Assembly: GCA_025266875.1 (NCBI GenBank)
Contig: JALLLT010000001.1
Location: forward strand, 124,001 to 188,000
Length of the DNA stretch: 64,000 nucleotides
Origin: Fennellomyces sp. T-0311
Taxonomy: Eukaryota; Mucoromycota; Mucoromycetes; Mucorales; Lichtheimiaceae
Reading direction: 5' to 3'
Of the stretch, positions 1 through 11,628 are shown piece by piece; position 1 is the stretch's first letter, and every line of letters starts with the position of its first letter. Made by a program: the position numbers and the translations under genes. The notes beneath the pieces are model-generated. The model saw only the letters and a list, made by a program, of their open reading frames with translations, was not told the origin of the DNA and ran no database searches.

Positions 1-1499
1 TCGACTTTGCGCTTCAATAACGACGTGCTTCATAAGCTCGAAATAGACTTTATCGATCCTTGTAAAAAATAAATTAATCGCCCATATTTTTTTATAATGC
101 GCAAGAGGGTGCGACGGATTGCAAGTAATTTGATTTGTCATCGGACGCTCTTGAGAAGCATAGATAACTTCTATTTTTGTCAATTGGCAACTTTGGAATC
201 GACTGAGATGACTTTGTACAGTTACTTCCTGTTGTCCCGTGAATGGTAACGCAATCGCCGTGTAACTAATCCAGAACCCTAAAAAAGTATTGTCGGTCAA
301 AAAAAAAAATAGCCCTCCCTTTGCTCCATGTAAGCGTAACCCATACGTGGAGGATAATCCCTTTTCCCGTTTGCTCAACTCAGTAGTCGTTGCTTATCAT
401 AAAACAAGAGGGTATGAAGGGGGCAAGCTGTTGTTCTGTGCGGATAAGGGGATACTGCCAGAAGAACTCCTAATTATATTGGCGGCTCTCCATACGTAAT
501 GCCAGTAAGGTGTTTGGAAAGCCCGAATGTCCGTCAGTCTGCGCACGTACTTTCCCAGATATCCGCGGAAACAACACATTCAGTTTGTTGATTGGGTCGC
601 TACTTTCGCCTTTCTCGGCCATGTCGATGCGAACATCATCTTTCATACACACGGGAATGGCTTGTCTCTCTTGATTTTCACACCATGGATAACCCCAATG
701 CTAGAGTTGTCGCACATGCATGGGTCCGATTCATATGAAAATATAAGCATTGATTCCTATATCCATCTCGTGGCTGATTTCAGAAAATAGAAGGCATCCA
801 ATCGGCGACATTGTTCAGGGTCGCGAAATAAGCTCTGAAAACTTGGACTTACAGTGTAAGTTTTAACTCTATTTTAACTTTTTTTTCCCTGCTTCTTGAT
901 AACTGGTGTTGCCTTGGACGTACACAAATTTTTTTATTGGCTCATTTTGCCAGTGAAACTCAAGAAAAGTGGTTGTTTCTTTGTACATGGCAGTTCGCTG
1001 GAGAACGGGTCGACTGGGATGTACATAATAAACTTGCCTCTTTCGCACAATAAAAAAAAGTCAAAGCTATCAACGGTTTGCTTTTTTCAATGCATTCTTC
1101 ACCCATAAAATAAGGTACGAATATCTGCTGACGTGCCAAGACACGGAGAAATGTTACTCATTCACCATTCTCCTTGGATGCATTATGTATATCAAAACAC
1201 TTTTCTTGGGCAGTAGTATGCGGCGGTCATTACATAGCTTATTATGAAATTCTCGAATTCTACCAGACTGCATCTGTTACGCGCGTTCTGTTTTCCAGGC
1301 AAATGCTAAAAGAAAAACGCCACGGTATCGAGAAATCTAGACTCTATTTTCTTTTTGTTCCGCGGTATCCTTGAATTTTTCGAAACACATCAAAAATAAG
1401 CATTGTCTCCTTACATATTGGGCTGCAAGCAAGGTTATGTAGCCACCCGTTTCTGTGCAAGTTGGGGACGAGGCTGTTGCACAGGTAAATTTGTTGAAC
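1..1499. other. AT-rich gene-poor stretch
   Basis: No open frame here looks like protein. Frames are short and low in complexity, and none can be joined by plausible introns. Poly-A and poly-T runs are common. No RNA gene or regulatory motif was recognised. Confidence 0.6.
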
Positions 1500-2360
1500 G
1501 AAATAATTTTCCATGATATCCAATTCGTCACAGCAAGTTATTTTTGTTTCTTTTCTCGCATTTCTTTGGACTATATGCATTCTGCAGAATAACATTATAT
1601 CCTGAGGTCGTCCTGGATGGGACCTTCCGAATTAGTTTCACATGTGTAACAGACGGATGCATACCTATAAGTGGTCAGCAAGGAGAAGAAAAAAAGCATA
1701 TTTTGATGGCAGATATCAAGGAACAACTGCATGTCTTTTGTCGATCATAACTCCGTTGACGAAAGAAGCAATAGGCTACACTTTGAAGGTTACAGACTTT
1801 GTTAAAAATGAGAGGCCGCCTAGCTTTTTTTTTGCAACGGAGAAAATAGAGCATTCTAACAAGGTTCTTGGTACATGTCAATTATAAAAAAAAGTTTATA
1901 GGGATTCCTTTCCGACAGCCCATGCTAATTTGAATGATTGGATTCTATTGGAAAGTTTCTAATTTATCAACAAAAACGAATTAGGTGTTCAATTAAGAAC
2001 ATGAGCTTCCAAGAAGAGTAAAAAATGGGATGCTGCGCGTATCTGTGTATTGTAAAGTTTATGCTTTAGAAAAAAGGATCTATATACATACAATGCCTTG
2101 CATATCTAAAGCATCTATTGCTAAAAATACCCAAGAGTACTGGTTACTCCATTTCAATTATGACCAAATCCATGGATGATCAAAATCGCTGCTTGAATTG
2201 ACTACTTCATATAAAGGTCTAGTGTAAAAATAACATGGACGGCTGTCAGGAGAGGAACGATGGTCGTACAAATTCGTTGATCCAATAAGTCGATCACAGT
2301 GCGGAATACGGAGTTGAATACAGATGATCGCAAGTAGAATTGGCTTGGGTCAATAAGTTT
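1500..2360 (+). repeat. degenerate dispersed repeat, copy 1
   Basis: This stretch matches 3270-4200 in the same orientation and order. Shared blocks include GCATTCTGCAGAA near 1575, a run around CATGTGTAACAGACGGATGCA near 1640, GATATCAAGGA near 1712, AAGGTTCTTG near 1861 and TGCCTTGCATATCT near 2094. The copies differ by many substitutions and indels, so the duplication is old. Neither copy keeps a long open frame. It is probably a decayed mobile element of unknown class. Confidence 0.7.
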
Positions 2361-3269
2361 TCAGTTGATGCAATTTGTTAAACTAACATCAGATAATATA
2401 GGTGAGTCTTTATACCACAGCTCCAACCGTACATGTATGAAGGGGATTGGGTTCTGTACATACGTATTAGGATGACGGCGCCTCATATATATATATTACC
2501 TTGATTGGAATCTATGATTATTATATTATAGATGAGAAATAGAGTCCAACTCGTGACTGATTCGAGTAATTTAATGTACTATTACGGCGCACGACAGCTC
2601 ATCTAGATGATGTTCTTCCTCTTAGTGGTAGACAAAAAAGAAAAAGTGATAATATTCTCAGTTTCTTTCATAGCTACGTAACAGTTCTCATGACAATCAA
2701 GCATCTTGTTTGCTAGACAGCTCTCCTGGATGAGATTAAAAAAGTTTACTTCAACCATCGCGCGCCTCGTCAATAGCAAAGCGCACGGCTGCCCCATCTC
2801 AAGGTTGGGTTGGGCACGTTCGCATGAGACTGCAGTGATTAGTCTAGCCACCGTGACATGATAGTACGTCATTCGGCAGTTGATACTCCTATTATAGTTG
2901 AGGACCTTGAAAATCTGTCGTCTACATACCGACACAAAAATGTAGTCGAGTTATAGACATGGCGTACATGAAAGAGAATATCCTGATAGTTTATCGTGCA
3001 AAGTCTGGCGAATGCTGCTTTTATTTAATTCATCTGTTACTTTATGCTTTCAAGTTGGCTCGAGAATGTTGTTCCCAACCAGTCTGTAATGAGATCATCC
3101 TTCGCCCCTAGAAAGGATTCTGTGCTATTATTGATTCACCGATCAACTGTTTTCTTGATAATACGATATGCACGTATAAAATTCTCAAAGTGTCGCAAAA
3201 GACCTTGCTCATTCCAAAACTACGTATCAGTATAATAGACTATGATGTATAAAGTTTAACGTGGACAAC
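2361..3269. other. spacer between repeat copies
   Basis: AT-rich sequence between the two degenerate repeat copies. No credible gene is visible. The longest minus-strand frame (2603-2935) has no recognisable domain and no supporting splice pattern. Confidence 0.5.
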
Positions 3270-4200
3270 CTTGCTCCATTTTGACAGTATCAATTTGTCA
3301 CAGTAGGATTTCACTTATCAGCGCATGATTCTTGGACATGTACATTGCATTCTGCAGAAGAATATATTCGCATCTAGATATCAGAAATGGGGTTTTCCGA
3401 TACACGCCTCATGTGTAACAATTAGATGCATACGGGTATGCAGTCGACAAGGAGACAAAAAAGTTACTCCGGTGGTAGTGAAGGATATCAAGGACGATAA
3501 CTGCAATATGCCTTTTGTAGATCACAGCCCCAGTAACGAAAGGAAGAATCTGCAGTTTGTGTGATATACGGTCTTTTCCAAAATGAGAGACGATCCTAAA
3601 AAATAAAGGGGAAAGCAGAACATGCTAAAAAGGTTCTTGAAATGTGTCAATCAAAAAAGAAGATTTAGGGGTTCATTTCTGCCAAAAGACCAAATAGTGA
3701 CTGGATCCGTTTTTAAAAGGGGCATATCAAGCAACAAAAAAGCGGACTGCACGTACAGCCAATTGCAAAACGAGTATAGTCAGCTCTAAAATGCCCATGT
3801 CTTGCCAGGATGTTGGATGCTGTACGTTTATGTGTATAGCAAAATTTATACTTTATCTTCCAAAGAGAGCAAATGTACAAAAGAGTGCACAATACCTTGC
3901 ATATCTCAAAAGCATACGCGGAGGCTGCTAAAAATATGTAGCAGTCCTCTTTGCAGTCGCTTTTATTGCGATTATAACTGTTGATGGTCCAAATAGTAGC
4001 CTATGCTACCCATTAGTAAAAAAAAATAGTCCAATTCGTCGCGGTGCACCTGCAAAGAAAAAAAAGTTCGGTTGTTTTATTGAAAAAGTTCGAACTAATG
4101 CATGGTTGCACAAAAAACCAAAATCCGTCCATCCAATAAGTCCATCCCCGTATGAAGAAACGGGGTTGGGCATTATCTGATGGATGATCTTTTTCGATGC
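3270..4200 (+). repeat. degenerate dispersed repeat, copy 2
   Basis: Second copy of the repeat at 1500-2360, offset by about 1770 bp. Collinear blocks include the start near 3290 (AATTTGTCACAG), GCATTCTGCAGAA near 3347, ACAATTAGATGCATACGG near 3418, GATATCAAGGACGATAACTG near 3484, AAAAGGTTCTTGAAATGTGT near 3627 and TACCTTGCATATCT near 3892. The two are tandem direct copies of a longer unit or two separate insertions of one family. Confidence 0.7.
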
Positions 4201-4990
4201 TTATTACTGCATGAGCAAATTGGACTTTTTATCAATGGAAAAGTCATTGATATGGTTTATTAGCCTGGTGTCAGCAACGTGGAGGATATATGTTTATCCT
4301 TGAAATGCATGCGCCACAACCACAGTCTCGCTTCTATGTGACCAAGCTAAAAAAGACGTGTGATCAGGGGGACTTGGTTCAATGCATAGAGCAAGCATCC
4401 CTACTTCACTATTCTGTGTAGAACTCCTTTGACGAAAAAAGTGGGGTAGCATGACGGGTATCGAGGCCGTTTAATCAATGTCACTGGGGAAAAAGAAGGC
4501 CAAAGATCGAAGCATATGATGTAGAGGTACGCCGGGTTAATAACGATATGCGCAAGAGCATTGCTTTAGCACAATCCATCTGATCTGTATCTATGGGCGA
4601 GTATGTCACACGGCATCCATTTGCGCTAAATCCGGGCCAATCTGAGAAGCAGCGCACACGGACCCTAGCCAACTGACCCCGGCCTCAAACTCCCTCATCA
4701 GCGATCGGCTGGCTCATGCGGGTAGGACAACGAGGTTGGAAATTAGGTAAAGACATCAAAAATGGAAATAATCTCACGAAAAAGAAAAACAGAACGAAAA
4801 AGGTTTCATTTAGTTCCAGGGACGGGAACGGTGATTGTTTCAGAGCCAAGCGCACCAAGCAGAACAGAATTAATCGGTTTTTGCTTGGATTCCGAGAGGT
4901 CACACACTCAACTCATTCAAACCGAGAGGGGAAACTCAGTGTCAGAAATTATTCTTTTCTTTTTACTCGCAGCATTTACACCACCAAACA
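4201..4990. other. spacer and presumed promoter of the ABC ATPase gene
   Basis: No credible gene. The right part (4700-4990) leads into the ATG of the ABC ATPase and must hold its promoter and 5' UTR. No clear TATA box is seen. Confidence 0.4.
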
Positions 4991-5857
4991 ATGGCCATGC
5001 TCGAAGCAACCGGATTGTCCATGCAAGTTGGCGATGGTCGCTGGCTGTTTAGAGATGTCGATATCTATTTAAGCAAAGGAGACGTGCTTGTTTTGCGAGG
5101 TCCCAGTGGTGCGGGGTAAAGTGTTCAAACTGATCATTCGCAATAAGCCATTCTAAAAAAAAGCACCATTCCAGCAAAACGACATTGTTGAAATGTCTTG
5201 CCGAACTCGTGCCTTACGATGAAGGACAGGTGAAGCTGTATGGAAAGGAAGCTACTGATTATGGTATACCCCTGTGGCGCTCACGGGTCATGTACGTCCC
5301 ACAACGACCTGCCATCCATTCAGGCACTCCACTAGATCTGTTCAATATGGCCAAGAACTTTGCCAGCCAAAAGGAAAAGAAGACGTTGGGTGACCCGGTA
5401 CGTTTGGTTTTGCTAGGGAGACAAAGGGAGCCATGGCAACTAAAATTTTTAGTAAAGGCACAAATCGGCATGGATTGGAACTTGTCCGAATCTCACTTTA
5501 CGGAAAACTGGAGTAATTTGTCTGGTGGCGAAATGCAGCGTGCTGCCTTGGCCGTTGCATTGGCATTGAATCCTGACGTGCTGCTGTTGGACGGTAATAT
5601 CCAGGCAAAAAAGTCGTTGGACTTTTTGATTGATTTTGATTGTATTTATAGAACCCACTTCGGCACTTGATCCCGAATCGACATTGTTGGTTGAAAAGAC
5701 GCTTAAATCCAAAACATGCATCTGGATCACGCATAGTGCTGAACAGGAAAGTCGCGTGGCAACCAACTCACTGACACTGAAGCGGTTGACCAAGTCGGCC
5801 GAGGCAGACGACTCGTTCTCGGACAGAACTGCCAACGAGACCGCCATCTCCATGTAA
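4991..5857 (+). CDS. FetA/YbbL/STAR1-like ABC transporter ATP-binding protein
   Basis: Single ABC ATPase domain with no fused membrane segment. It resembles the ATPase half of bacterial FetA-FetB and plant STAR1-STAR2 importer/exporter pairs. The ATG at 4991 opens MAMLEATGLSMQV. The Walker A motif (GPSGAGKTT) is rebuilt only when the intron 5116-5174 is removed. The Q-loop (VPQRP), the signature LSGGEMQR and Walker B (LLLD-E-PTSALD) follow, and an intron 5594-5651 separates the Walker B Asp from the catalytic Glu. The H-loop is in WITHSAEQE. A further small intron near 5390-5452 is possible, since reading straight through adds about 20 unfamiliar residues. The membrane partner is not in this window. 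Family assignment is from motif layout; substrate is unknown. Confidence 0.85.
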
Positions 5858-6364
5858 TCTTTTTTTTTCTGTTGTTGTTCGACATTCCCAATTGATATCC
5901 TTGCATTGCATCAATATACATCTCTATCCTCCCTGTTCTCTCTCTCATGAAAATAAAGAAAAGACTGTGTTATATATATATGATTATTTTTATTATCTGT
6001 CGCTAATGATGCTCTATACAAAATGGGGAAAGGGGGATGAGTGCTGCTTGGCTGCTGCAGGAGTAGGAAGGCATATACATAAAAGAAATCATACGGATGG
6101 GGGGCGCAATTCAAAACACATAAATATATATAAGCTGCGAATAAAGAAAATCATAACAAAAAATGGGCTGACAATGTGAAATGAAGAGAGAAAAAGAAAT
6201 AATTCATATGGGAAGCCGTCAACGGCTTATTGTTGAGATGCAAGCAGGTTGGGGGATATGAGAATGATGAATGATGAACAAAAAAAAAATGGTATGTTGG
6301 TTGTGTGAAGGAATGAAGGCTTTTTTTTCAGGGGGGAGGTTGAAGGGAGGCGCTCTTTTTTTTT
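5858..6364. other. 3' intergenic region, convergent genes
   Basis: AT-rich sequence between the convergent ends of the ABC ATPase gene and the C2H2 gene. It holds poly-A/T runs suited to 3' UTRs of both genes. No gene is seen. Confidence 0.5.
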
Positions 6365-7150
6365 TTAGAGATTCCGGTAACGTCTCTTGCCAGCACACTT
6401 CATGGCCTGGATCTCGGGACTTGTACGACAGGCTTCCTCCATGCGCAGGTGCCGCTTCAGAGCATCGGTGCGTGCGAACGCCTTTTTGCAGCACAGGCAG
6501 GCATAGGGCTTGGCACCGGTATGGACGCGAATGTGCCGCTGGAGATCGTGTTTGCGCGCAAATGCACGTGTGCACAGGTAGCATGGATACGGACGCAGCG
6601 CGGCATTTGTGGATGACTGCTGCTGCTGATGTTGTTGTTGCTGTACCGGCGATTCGCGCGGTGAAGTAGCAGCCGTCGTCGAAACGGATTGTTGCTGTGG
6701 TTCTTCGTACACCGGGGTAGGTGACATGGCGATAGGTGAGCTGCTGCTATGACAACCGCACTGGACCGACGAATCCTCGCATGTGGTAGGCGATGGATAG
6801 TAGTAATAGTCGTAGGCTGGAGTCGCAGCGTCGATCTGTTGAGGATAATACTCGAAGGATGTGTCAATAGGCGACGGCTGGCTGATGCTGTCGGAGTAGG
6901 GCGAGTACGAAGGGTGCGAAAGTGAGAGCTCGGTTGGCGACGACAAAGCACTGCTGTTGTTGCTAACGGCCCACCAGTCGTCTTGAGGCTGTGGCTCGCA
7001 ACTGCTCGTGTCAAGCGCCGGCATCATCATATAGGTCGACGGGAGAAGCATGGACGGGTCCATTAACACGTTGTAGTCCATCGGTTCGACAGGTTCGTCC
7101 TTGACATTGCAGTACAGATCAGGTCGAGTGTAGTAATCTTGGTACATCAT
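6365..7150 (-). CDS. two-finger C2H2 zinc-finger transcription factor
   Basis: Intronless 261-residue protein. The first ~185 residues are low-complexity (Asp/Tyr/Pro/Ser/Gln-rich), as in activation regions, and include a poly-Gln stretch. Two adjacent C2H2 fingers lie near the C terminus: the first around CYLCTRAFARKHDLQRHIRVH, the second around CLCCKKAFARTDALKRHL, joined by a TGAKPY linker. A basic tail (AGKRRYRNL) follows. The finger pair resembles the fungal Crz1/Msn2-type regulator group, but the N-terminal half is too simple in composition to decide which. It is probably nuclear. A TATA-like element lies about 150 bp upstream. Confidence 0.88.
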   Translation of the reverse strand: MMYQDYYTRPDLYCNVKDEPVEPMDYNVLMDPSMLLPSTYMMMPALDTSSCEPQPQDDWWAVSNNSSALSSPTELSLSHPSYSPYSDSISQPSPIDTSFEYYPQQIDAATPAYDYYYYPSPTTCEDSSVQCGCHSSSSPIAMSPTPVYEEPQQQSVSTTAATSPRESPVQQQQHQQQQSSTNAALRPYPCYLCTRAFARKHDLQRHIRVHTGAKPYACLCCKKAFARTDALKRHLRMEEACRTSPEIQAMKCAGKRRYRNL

Positions 7151-8521
7151 GATAATTTTTTTAAAAGCGTATTTTTTTCAAAGGTGGTTCTGTTGTTACA
7201 AGTAAATAGCACAAATTACAATCTTGACAAGCAAGATAGAAGTGGAAAAAGTGGAAGAGTGTTTGAGTTGTAAGGAAAGGGGAAAGTGCTGTTGTGTTGT
7301 TCTTTTATATAGTCGCGAGACGATTGGGAAAAGGCACGGTCAAGAGAAGAACCCCTTGCTTAACAAGCATGATCTGTACATCATTAGACGCGCAACGCAC
7401 GCACTCCTCTGCATGCCCCTCTTTTTGACAAGTGTGTTATAAATTACCCATATCGTTGCAGATCAAAGGGATGTAACCATGTTGGTATTACAGCGACTGA
7501 GAAAAGCATTGCAACACAACATCGAAAGCGGAAAGGCCTCAGATCGTTCCAAATCAAGCATGCCTTTTTTTTCAGGAGGCAGCCGTCAATCTCATTGAAG
7601 TCCAGTCGCGTCACTCCGAAATGATTTGCATGGTGCTAATGACAGCGTATGTGTGAGAAAGAGCGCGCGAGAAGAAGGGGTCGACCATTTTTTTTCATGA
7701 TCAAAAACAGCATATATATGCCAAGATAACGGGACCAAAAAGAAAGTTAAGATATCTGGGTGTATAGATGTGTGCTCACACACACTTATGCAGGAGATAG
7801 ATTTTCTCTGATTTGTGGTATCTCCGGATTCCCTTGCGCGTTGACAGAATCCGGACACTCGGGGCAGCATAGAACGCATGGTGTGTGTTTCCCCCCTTTT
7901 CGAGTCGAAAACGCTATTTTAATGGTCGCCCGTAGTGCAAGCGAAGATTGACAAAAAAAGATCATCCGTTATGAGCATGCAACTCTTTTTTTTCTTATTC
8001 TTTAAAAAGGCAGTAGCACATTTCATGTGTCAATGACAGGGGGAAGGACAATGATCTGCATTGCACCGCATATCATCACCCCATTGGCCCTCTCCTTAAC
8101 CTCACCCCCTCTCTTGACTCTTGCTCTGACTTTCACCTTCTTCTTGGATGGTGTGGCAAGCTTATTAGATTGGGGTTGTCCGCCACATGGGATGTAAGGG
8201 ATTGTGCCGATTCTTCCGAAAAGGCAACACACGCGTTTTCACGGAGCAACCGCGGAATTGTGATACAAGAGTGACACTTATGCCTCACCACCCTCGGCTC
8301 CTCTGCTCCGTTTTCCGTTGGTAAATTTGGTTCCAGCTGCAGCAATTACTCTATATACACACTGCATCGATTTATTTTCTAAAATAGTTTAGTCTTCATA
8401 ACAAACGGAAGAACAAATTCGAATTAGACACCCAAAGCATCCATGTGGTGACACAGCAAATCACTCAAGTTAGAGAGGGAGGTTTAAAAAAAGTGAAAAA
8501 CCTTAATTATAACTTATTTTT
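7151..8521. other. intergenic region
   Basis: 1.4 kb with the presumed promoter of the C2H2 gene at the left and the 3' UTR of the Ppz phosphatase gene at the right. Frames of 60-95 residues occur but look random. No RNA gene was recognised. Confidence 0.5.
7301..7312 (-). promoter_or_regulatory. TATA-box-like element of the C2H2 gene
   Basis: Read on the minus strand the site is CTATATAAAAGA, about 150 bp before the ATG at 7150. Position and sequence fit a TATA box; no transcript data support it here. Confidence 0.45.
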
Positions 8522-10057
8522 TTACATTGGTCTACCGCTACTGTTCATCATATTATTATTATTCTGCTTTTGAGCCAACGGGTGGTCCGCCGGCGTCAGC
8601 AATTCAAAACTACATAGCAACTCTTCATTGACGCTCATGATTGCACCAAAATTATCAAACTCGCCGCAATAATTTGGTGCAGAGAAGACTGTTACCAAGG
8701 TCCGGTCGTTAAAGAATTCGTATCCATCCTCTACTACCATGTGGGCGCGGCACACAAGGTCCAAATCAAACTTGGCAAGAAATTCGTTGATGACCTTTTT
8801 ACCAAAGCAGTACGAAACCCCGCGCTCGTTATCCTCCCAATCCGCAGTGATTTCGGAAGGATCGGACCACAGTAGATCGTTTAATAGCCCGTAATCCGGT
8901 ACATCCGTAGGTCGCTCCAGTTGCCGAATCTCGTCCATATTGTGCAACGAAGGTGACAGACCCCCGTGAACGCAAAAGATCTTGCTGGCTACCAATGCGG
9001 CGATGGGCATCGTGTTAAATACGTCGATGAACAATCGCCACATTTTGGGACTGAGTCGACGTTTGCATTCATCGTAAAACCCGTATACTAAACAAATAAT
9101 ATTTGTTTTTTTTGGCAATTGAGTAAGCATACACAGCATATTAACAAAGTAAACGAAAAAAAGTATATACCTCTTGTCACATTGGCACATTCATGGTTGC
9201 CACGCAATAAAAAGAATGTTTCGGGGTATTTGATCTTGTAACATAACAACAGGAGCATGGTTTCCAAGGACTGCTTTCCCCGATCGACATAATCGCCAAG
9301 CAACAGATAATTGCTGCTAGGTGGAAATCCGCCCATGTCAAATAACCGAATAAGGTCGGTGAACTGACCATGCGTATCGCCGACGATCTTGACCGGTGGT
9401 GACAATTCCAGCAGGGTCTTTAAGTCCCAGCAGAAAAAAAAGGGGGGATAGAGAAAAAAAGAGCAAAAATTACTAACTTAATAAGGAAAAGTGCAGTTCC
9501 TCATATCGCATAAAGATCCTTACAGGCTGACTGAGAAAGATTTCCATGGCTGTACGGCAAATCGCATTGACTTCGGAATTTTTTAAACAGAGTTGCTTCG
9601 GAACCTTGTTGGACCGACCGACTTCGATCAGGCGACGAATACAATCATCGATTTGTAATGGGCCCTTGAGCATGGAGTTGACAGTCAACTGGTTTAACGA
9701 GCCCACTGTCAGCTGATTTTCGTCCATGTTATTTGGCGGCGCCCTATCATTGCTTTGGAGTGGTGGCCAATAGTCCGATTGTGATAGCATTTTATGCTGA
9801 GGATGGTTGGGTTGGTGATCCGCCGGGTAATAGTCAAAGTCTTGAGCAGGTACGGGGTACTCGGGATTGAGCCTTGCCAAGGCATCCATTTCCCCTGTTG
9901 ATTGCGGGGCAGATGACCGATGCTGCGAGTTGACGAGAATCGAGTTGCCGGATTGCGCGGTGTCTGTACTCTGCACATTGTCGGGTACGTAGAATGGTTG
10001 GACTGGTGGCGGCTTGTGACGACCGTGTTTATGCTTTTTCGATAGGTTGTTGCCCAT
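8522..10057 (-). CDS. PPZ1: Ppz-type serine/threonine protein phosphatase
   Basis: PP1-like metallophosphatase of 448 residues in three exons (10057-9524, 9417-9171, 9087-8522). The N terminus [10 protein letters not shown] is a strong N-myristoylation signal, and the first ~120 residues are polar and disordered, as in Ppz1/Ppz2. The catalytic domain starts near residue 135. It has GDTHG (191-195), GDYVDRG (219-225), GNHE (251-254) and, later, [11 protein letters not shown]. The N-terminal tail is much shorter than in yeast Ppz1, but the myristoyl motif favours Ppz over Glc7/PP1. In yeast Ppz acts in ion homeostasis and cell integrity. The next gene upstream on the same strand encodes a Zds1-like phosphatase-binding protein. 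Confidence 0.9.
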
Positions 10058-10196
10058 AGCGTAGTCTGCTGGTGGGAAAAAAGGGAGAAGGAACTCACTT
10101 GATTGTTACAATGAGGCAATAAATCATCACAATATATTTTATAAGGTGAACACAACGTATCGGAGTCCCGATAACCATTATTATACATAACTTTTT

Positions 10197-11628
10197 CTAA
10201 AGTGGTGCGTACTGGTGGGGCGGAGGGACGGGAGGCGGGGGCAGCTGCTGACGTTGGTAGTAGTAGAATGGGTATTGCTGTATGGAGATGTACCAGAACA
10301 TAAAGTTGGATATCAGCACCTGCTGAACCAGCGGTCGCCGCGGATTACTGAGCTTTATATGAGATAAGCGATAAATGGCGCGTTCGGTGTGGATCGGAAG
10401 GCGATGGTGCCCTGGCAGTAACAAGGGTTCTGACGCCGTCCGTGCGTTGTTGTGGATGGTTTGTGCGGTCTGCTGGTGGGTTTTCTTCTTTTTGCCGGAC
10501 AATGATAAAGAACGAGAGATCAGCGAGCCAAAGCCTTTTTTGTCGTCCTTCTTCTTATTGTTGCTATCGGATGGCTGAGGCTGTTCTGCTGACTGCTGTT
10601 GAAACAAGCCTGCGATCCAAGATTTTTTCCGCTTGACAGATTGTTTTAAGCTCTTTCTTCGTTTCCGTGGTTCTGCAGGTGGCTCTGGTGGTGGAGGCGG
10701 AGGTGGAGGCGGAGGAGGATGGAATATTGTGGATTCTGCGTGAGGTGGAGGTGGCGGTGGAGGTGTCTTCGCCCAAGCCTGGTCTTGTACTCGTGAAAAC
10801 AGGTTGTCGCGAAGACTTGCGTCGCCCAGATCAACCCACTCGCTCATAGTCACTGGACGGTCATATAACGTGATACCTCCTGGTGGCATTTCGTATTCTT
10901 CTTCGTTGGACTTTTTGCTGCTGTTGCTTTCAATGCCCGTCAAGGATCGTCGTCGCCGGCCATCGCTACTCCGAGATGACAGTGCTGAGCGTCGGGAAAG
11001 GGATCGACTTTCGCGTGGTACAAGGACTGGGGAATGATCATCTGTGGTTGAGTATCGGTCGAATACGTAAGCGCGACGTGGTGTATCGTTGTTTTCTTGA
11101 GATGAACAGTGAGAAACCAAGACGAACCATTTTTCACAGGGACGCTACTACCTTTTGGCTCGGCAAGGTCATCCAACGTGTAAGAATGCGACAAGGTCGA
11201 TTTCCTCCGTCCGAGTTTCTGTTTGCTACGCTCGAGCGTCTCGTTGCTATGATGATACGTCCTGATCCAAGCGGCAAATTCACTCGGTGCAATTTGCGGA
11301 TGCTTGTGCGCGGGAACCCTTTTTTTTTGTTTTCCAAAAGCAAGCGTGAGATAAAAAGTTCCGTTCGCCTTCTCTCTGAGATAAAGGAGAGCCATTATGG
11401 GTATTACCATATGAGATGAGAAAGTGGGCCGAAATTGCTCGTGGCACTGTCCAATGGTAATTGTAGCTGTTTAATATAATCGGCCATATCGCTGGGAATG
11501 CTCTTTGCCCTTCGCTGCCGCCGTTTGATTCGTTTGTTTTCCTCGTCGGCAGGAACGGGCGGCACCAAATTTTTCTTTTGCGCGATCAGCTCTGCACTGG
11601 GCAAAGAAGGACTAACGGCCTGTGTCAT
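10197..11628 (-). CDS. ZDS1: Zds1/Zds2-like polarity and PP2A-regulating protein
   Basis: Three exons (11628-11408, 11318-11152, 11095-10197) give 428 residues. The decisive feature is the C-terminal segment RAIYRLSHIKLSNPRRPL followed by QQVLISNFMFWY (about residues 362-400), the Zds C-terminal domain. In yeast that domain binds PP2A-Cdc55 and controls Cdc14 release and mitotic entry. The first splice joins HLIW to VPAHKHPQIAPSEFAAWI, which reads as one continuous conserved block and so supports an acceptor in a poly-A run with no pyrimidine tract. The middle has two long polyproline runs and a Lys/Ser-rich stretch. Its stop is 140 bp from the start codon of the Ppz gene. The start at 11628 was chosen because the ORF upstream of it is hydrophobic and unconserved. 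Confidence 0.85.

Noticed and set aside
5390..5452. Extra intron in the ABC ATPase gene
   Set aside because: Several donor/acceptor choices keep or break frame; reading through is also open, so the border cannot be decided and the intron was not asserted.
6457..7014. 185-residue minus-strand frame overlapping the C2H2 gene
   Set aside because: Out-of-frame shadow of the zinc-finger gene; Ser/Arg/Thr-rich with no domain.
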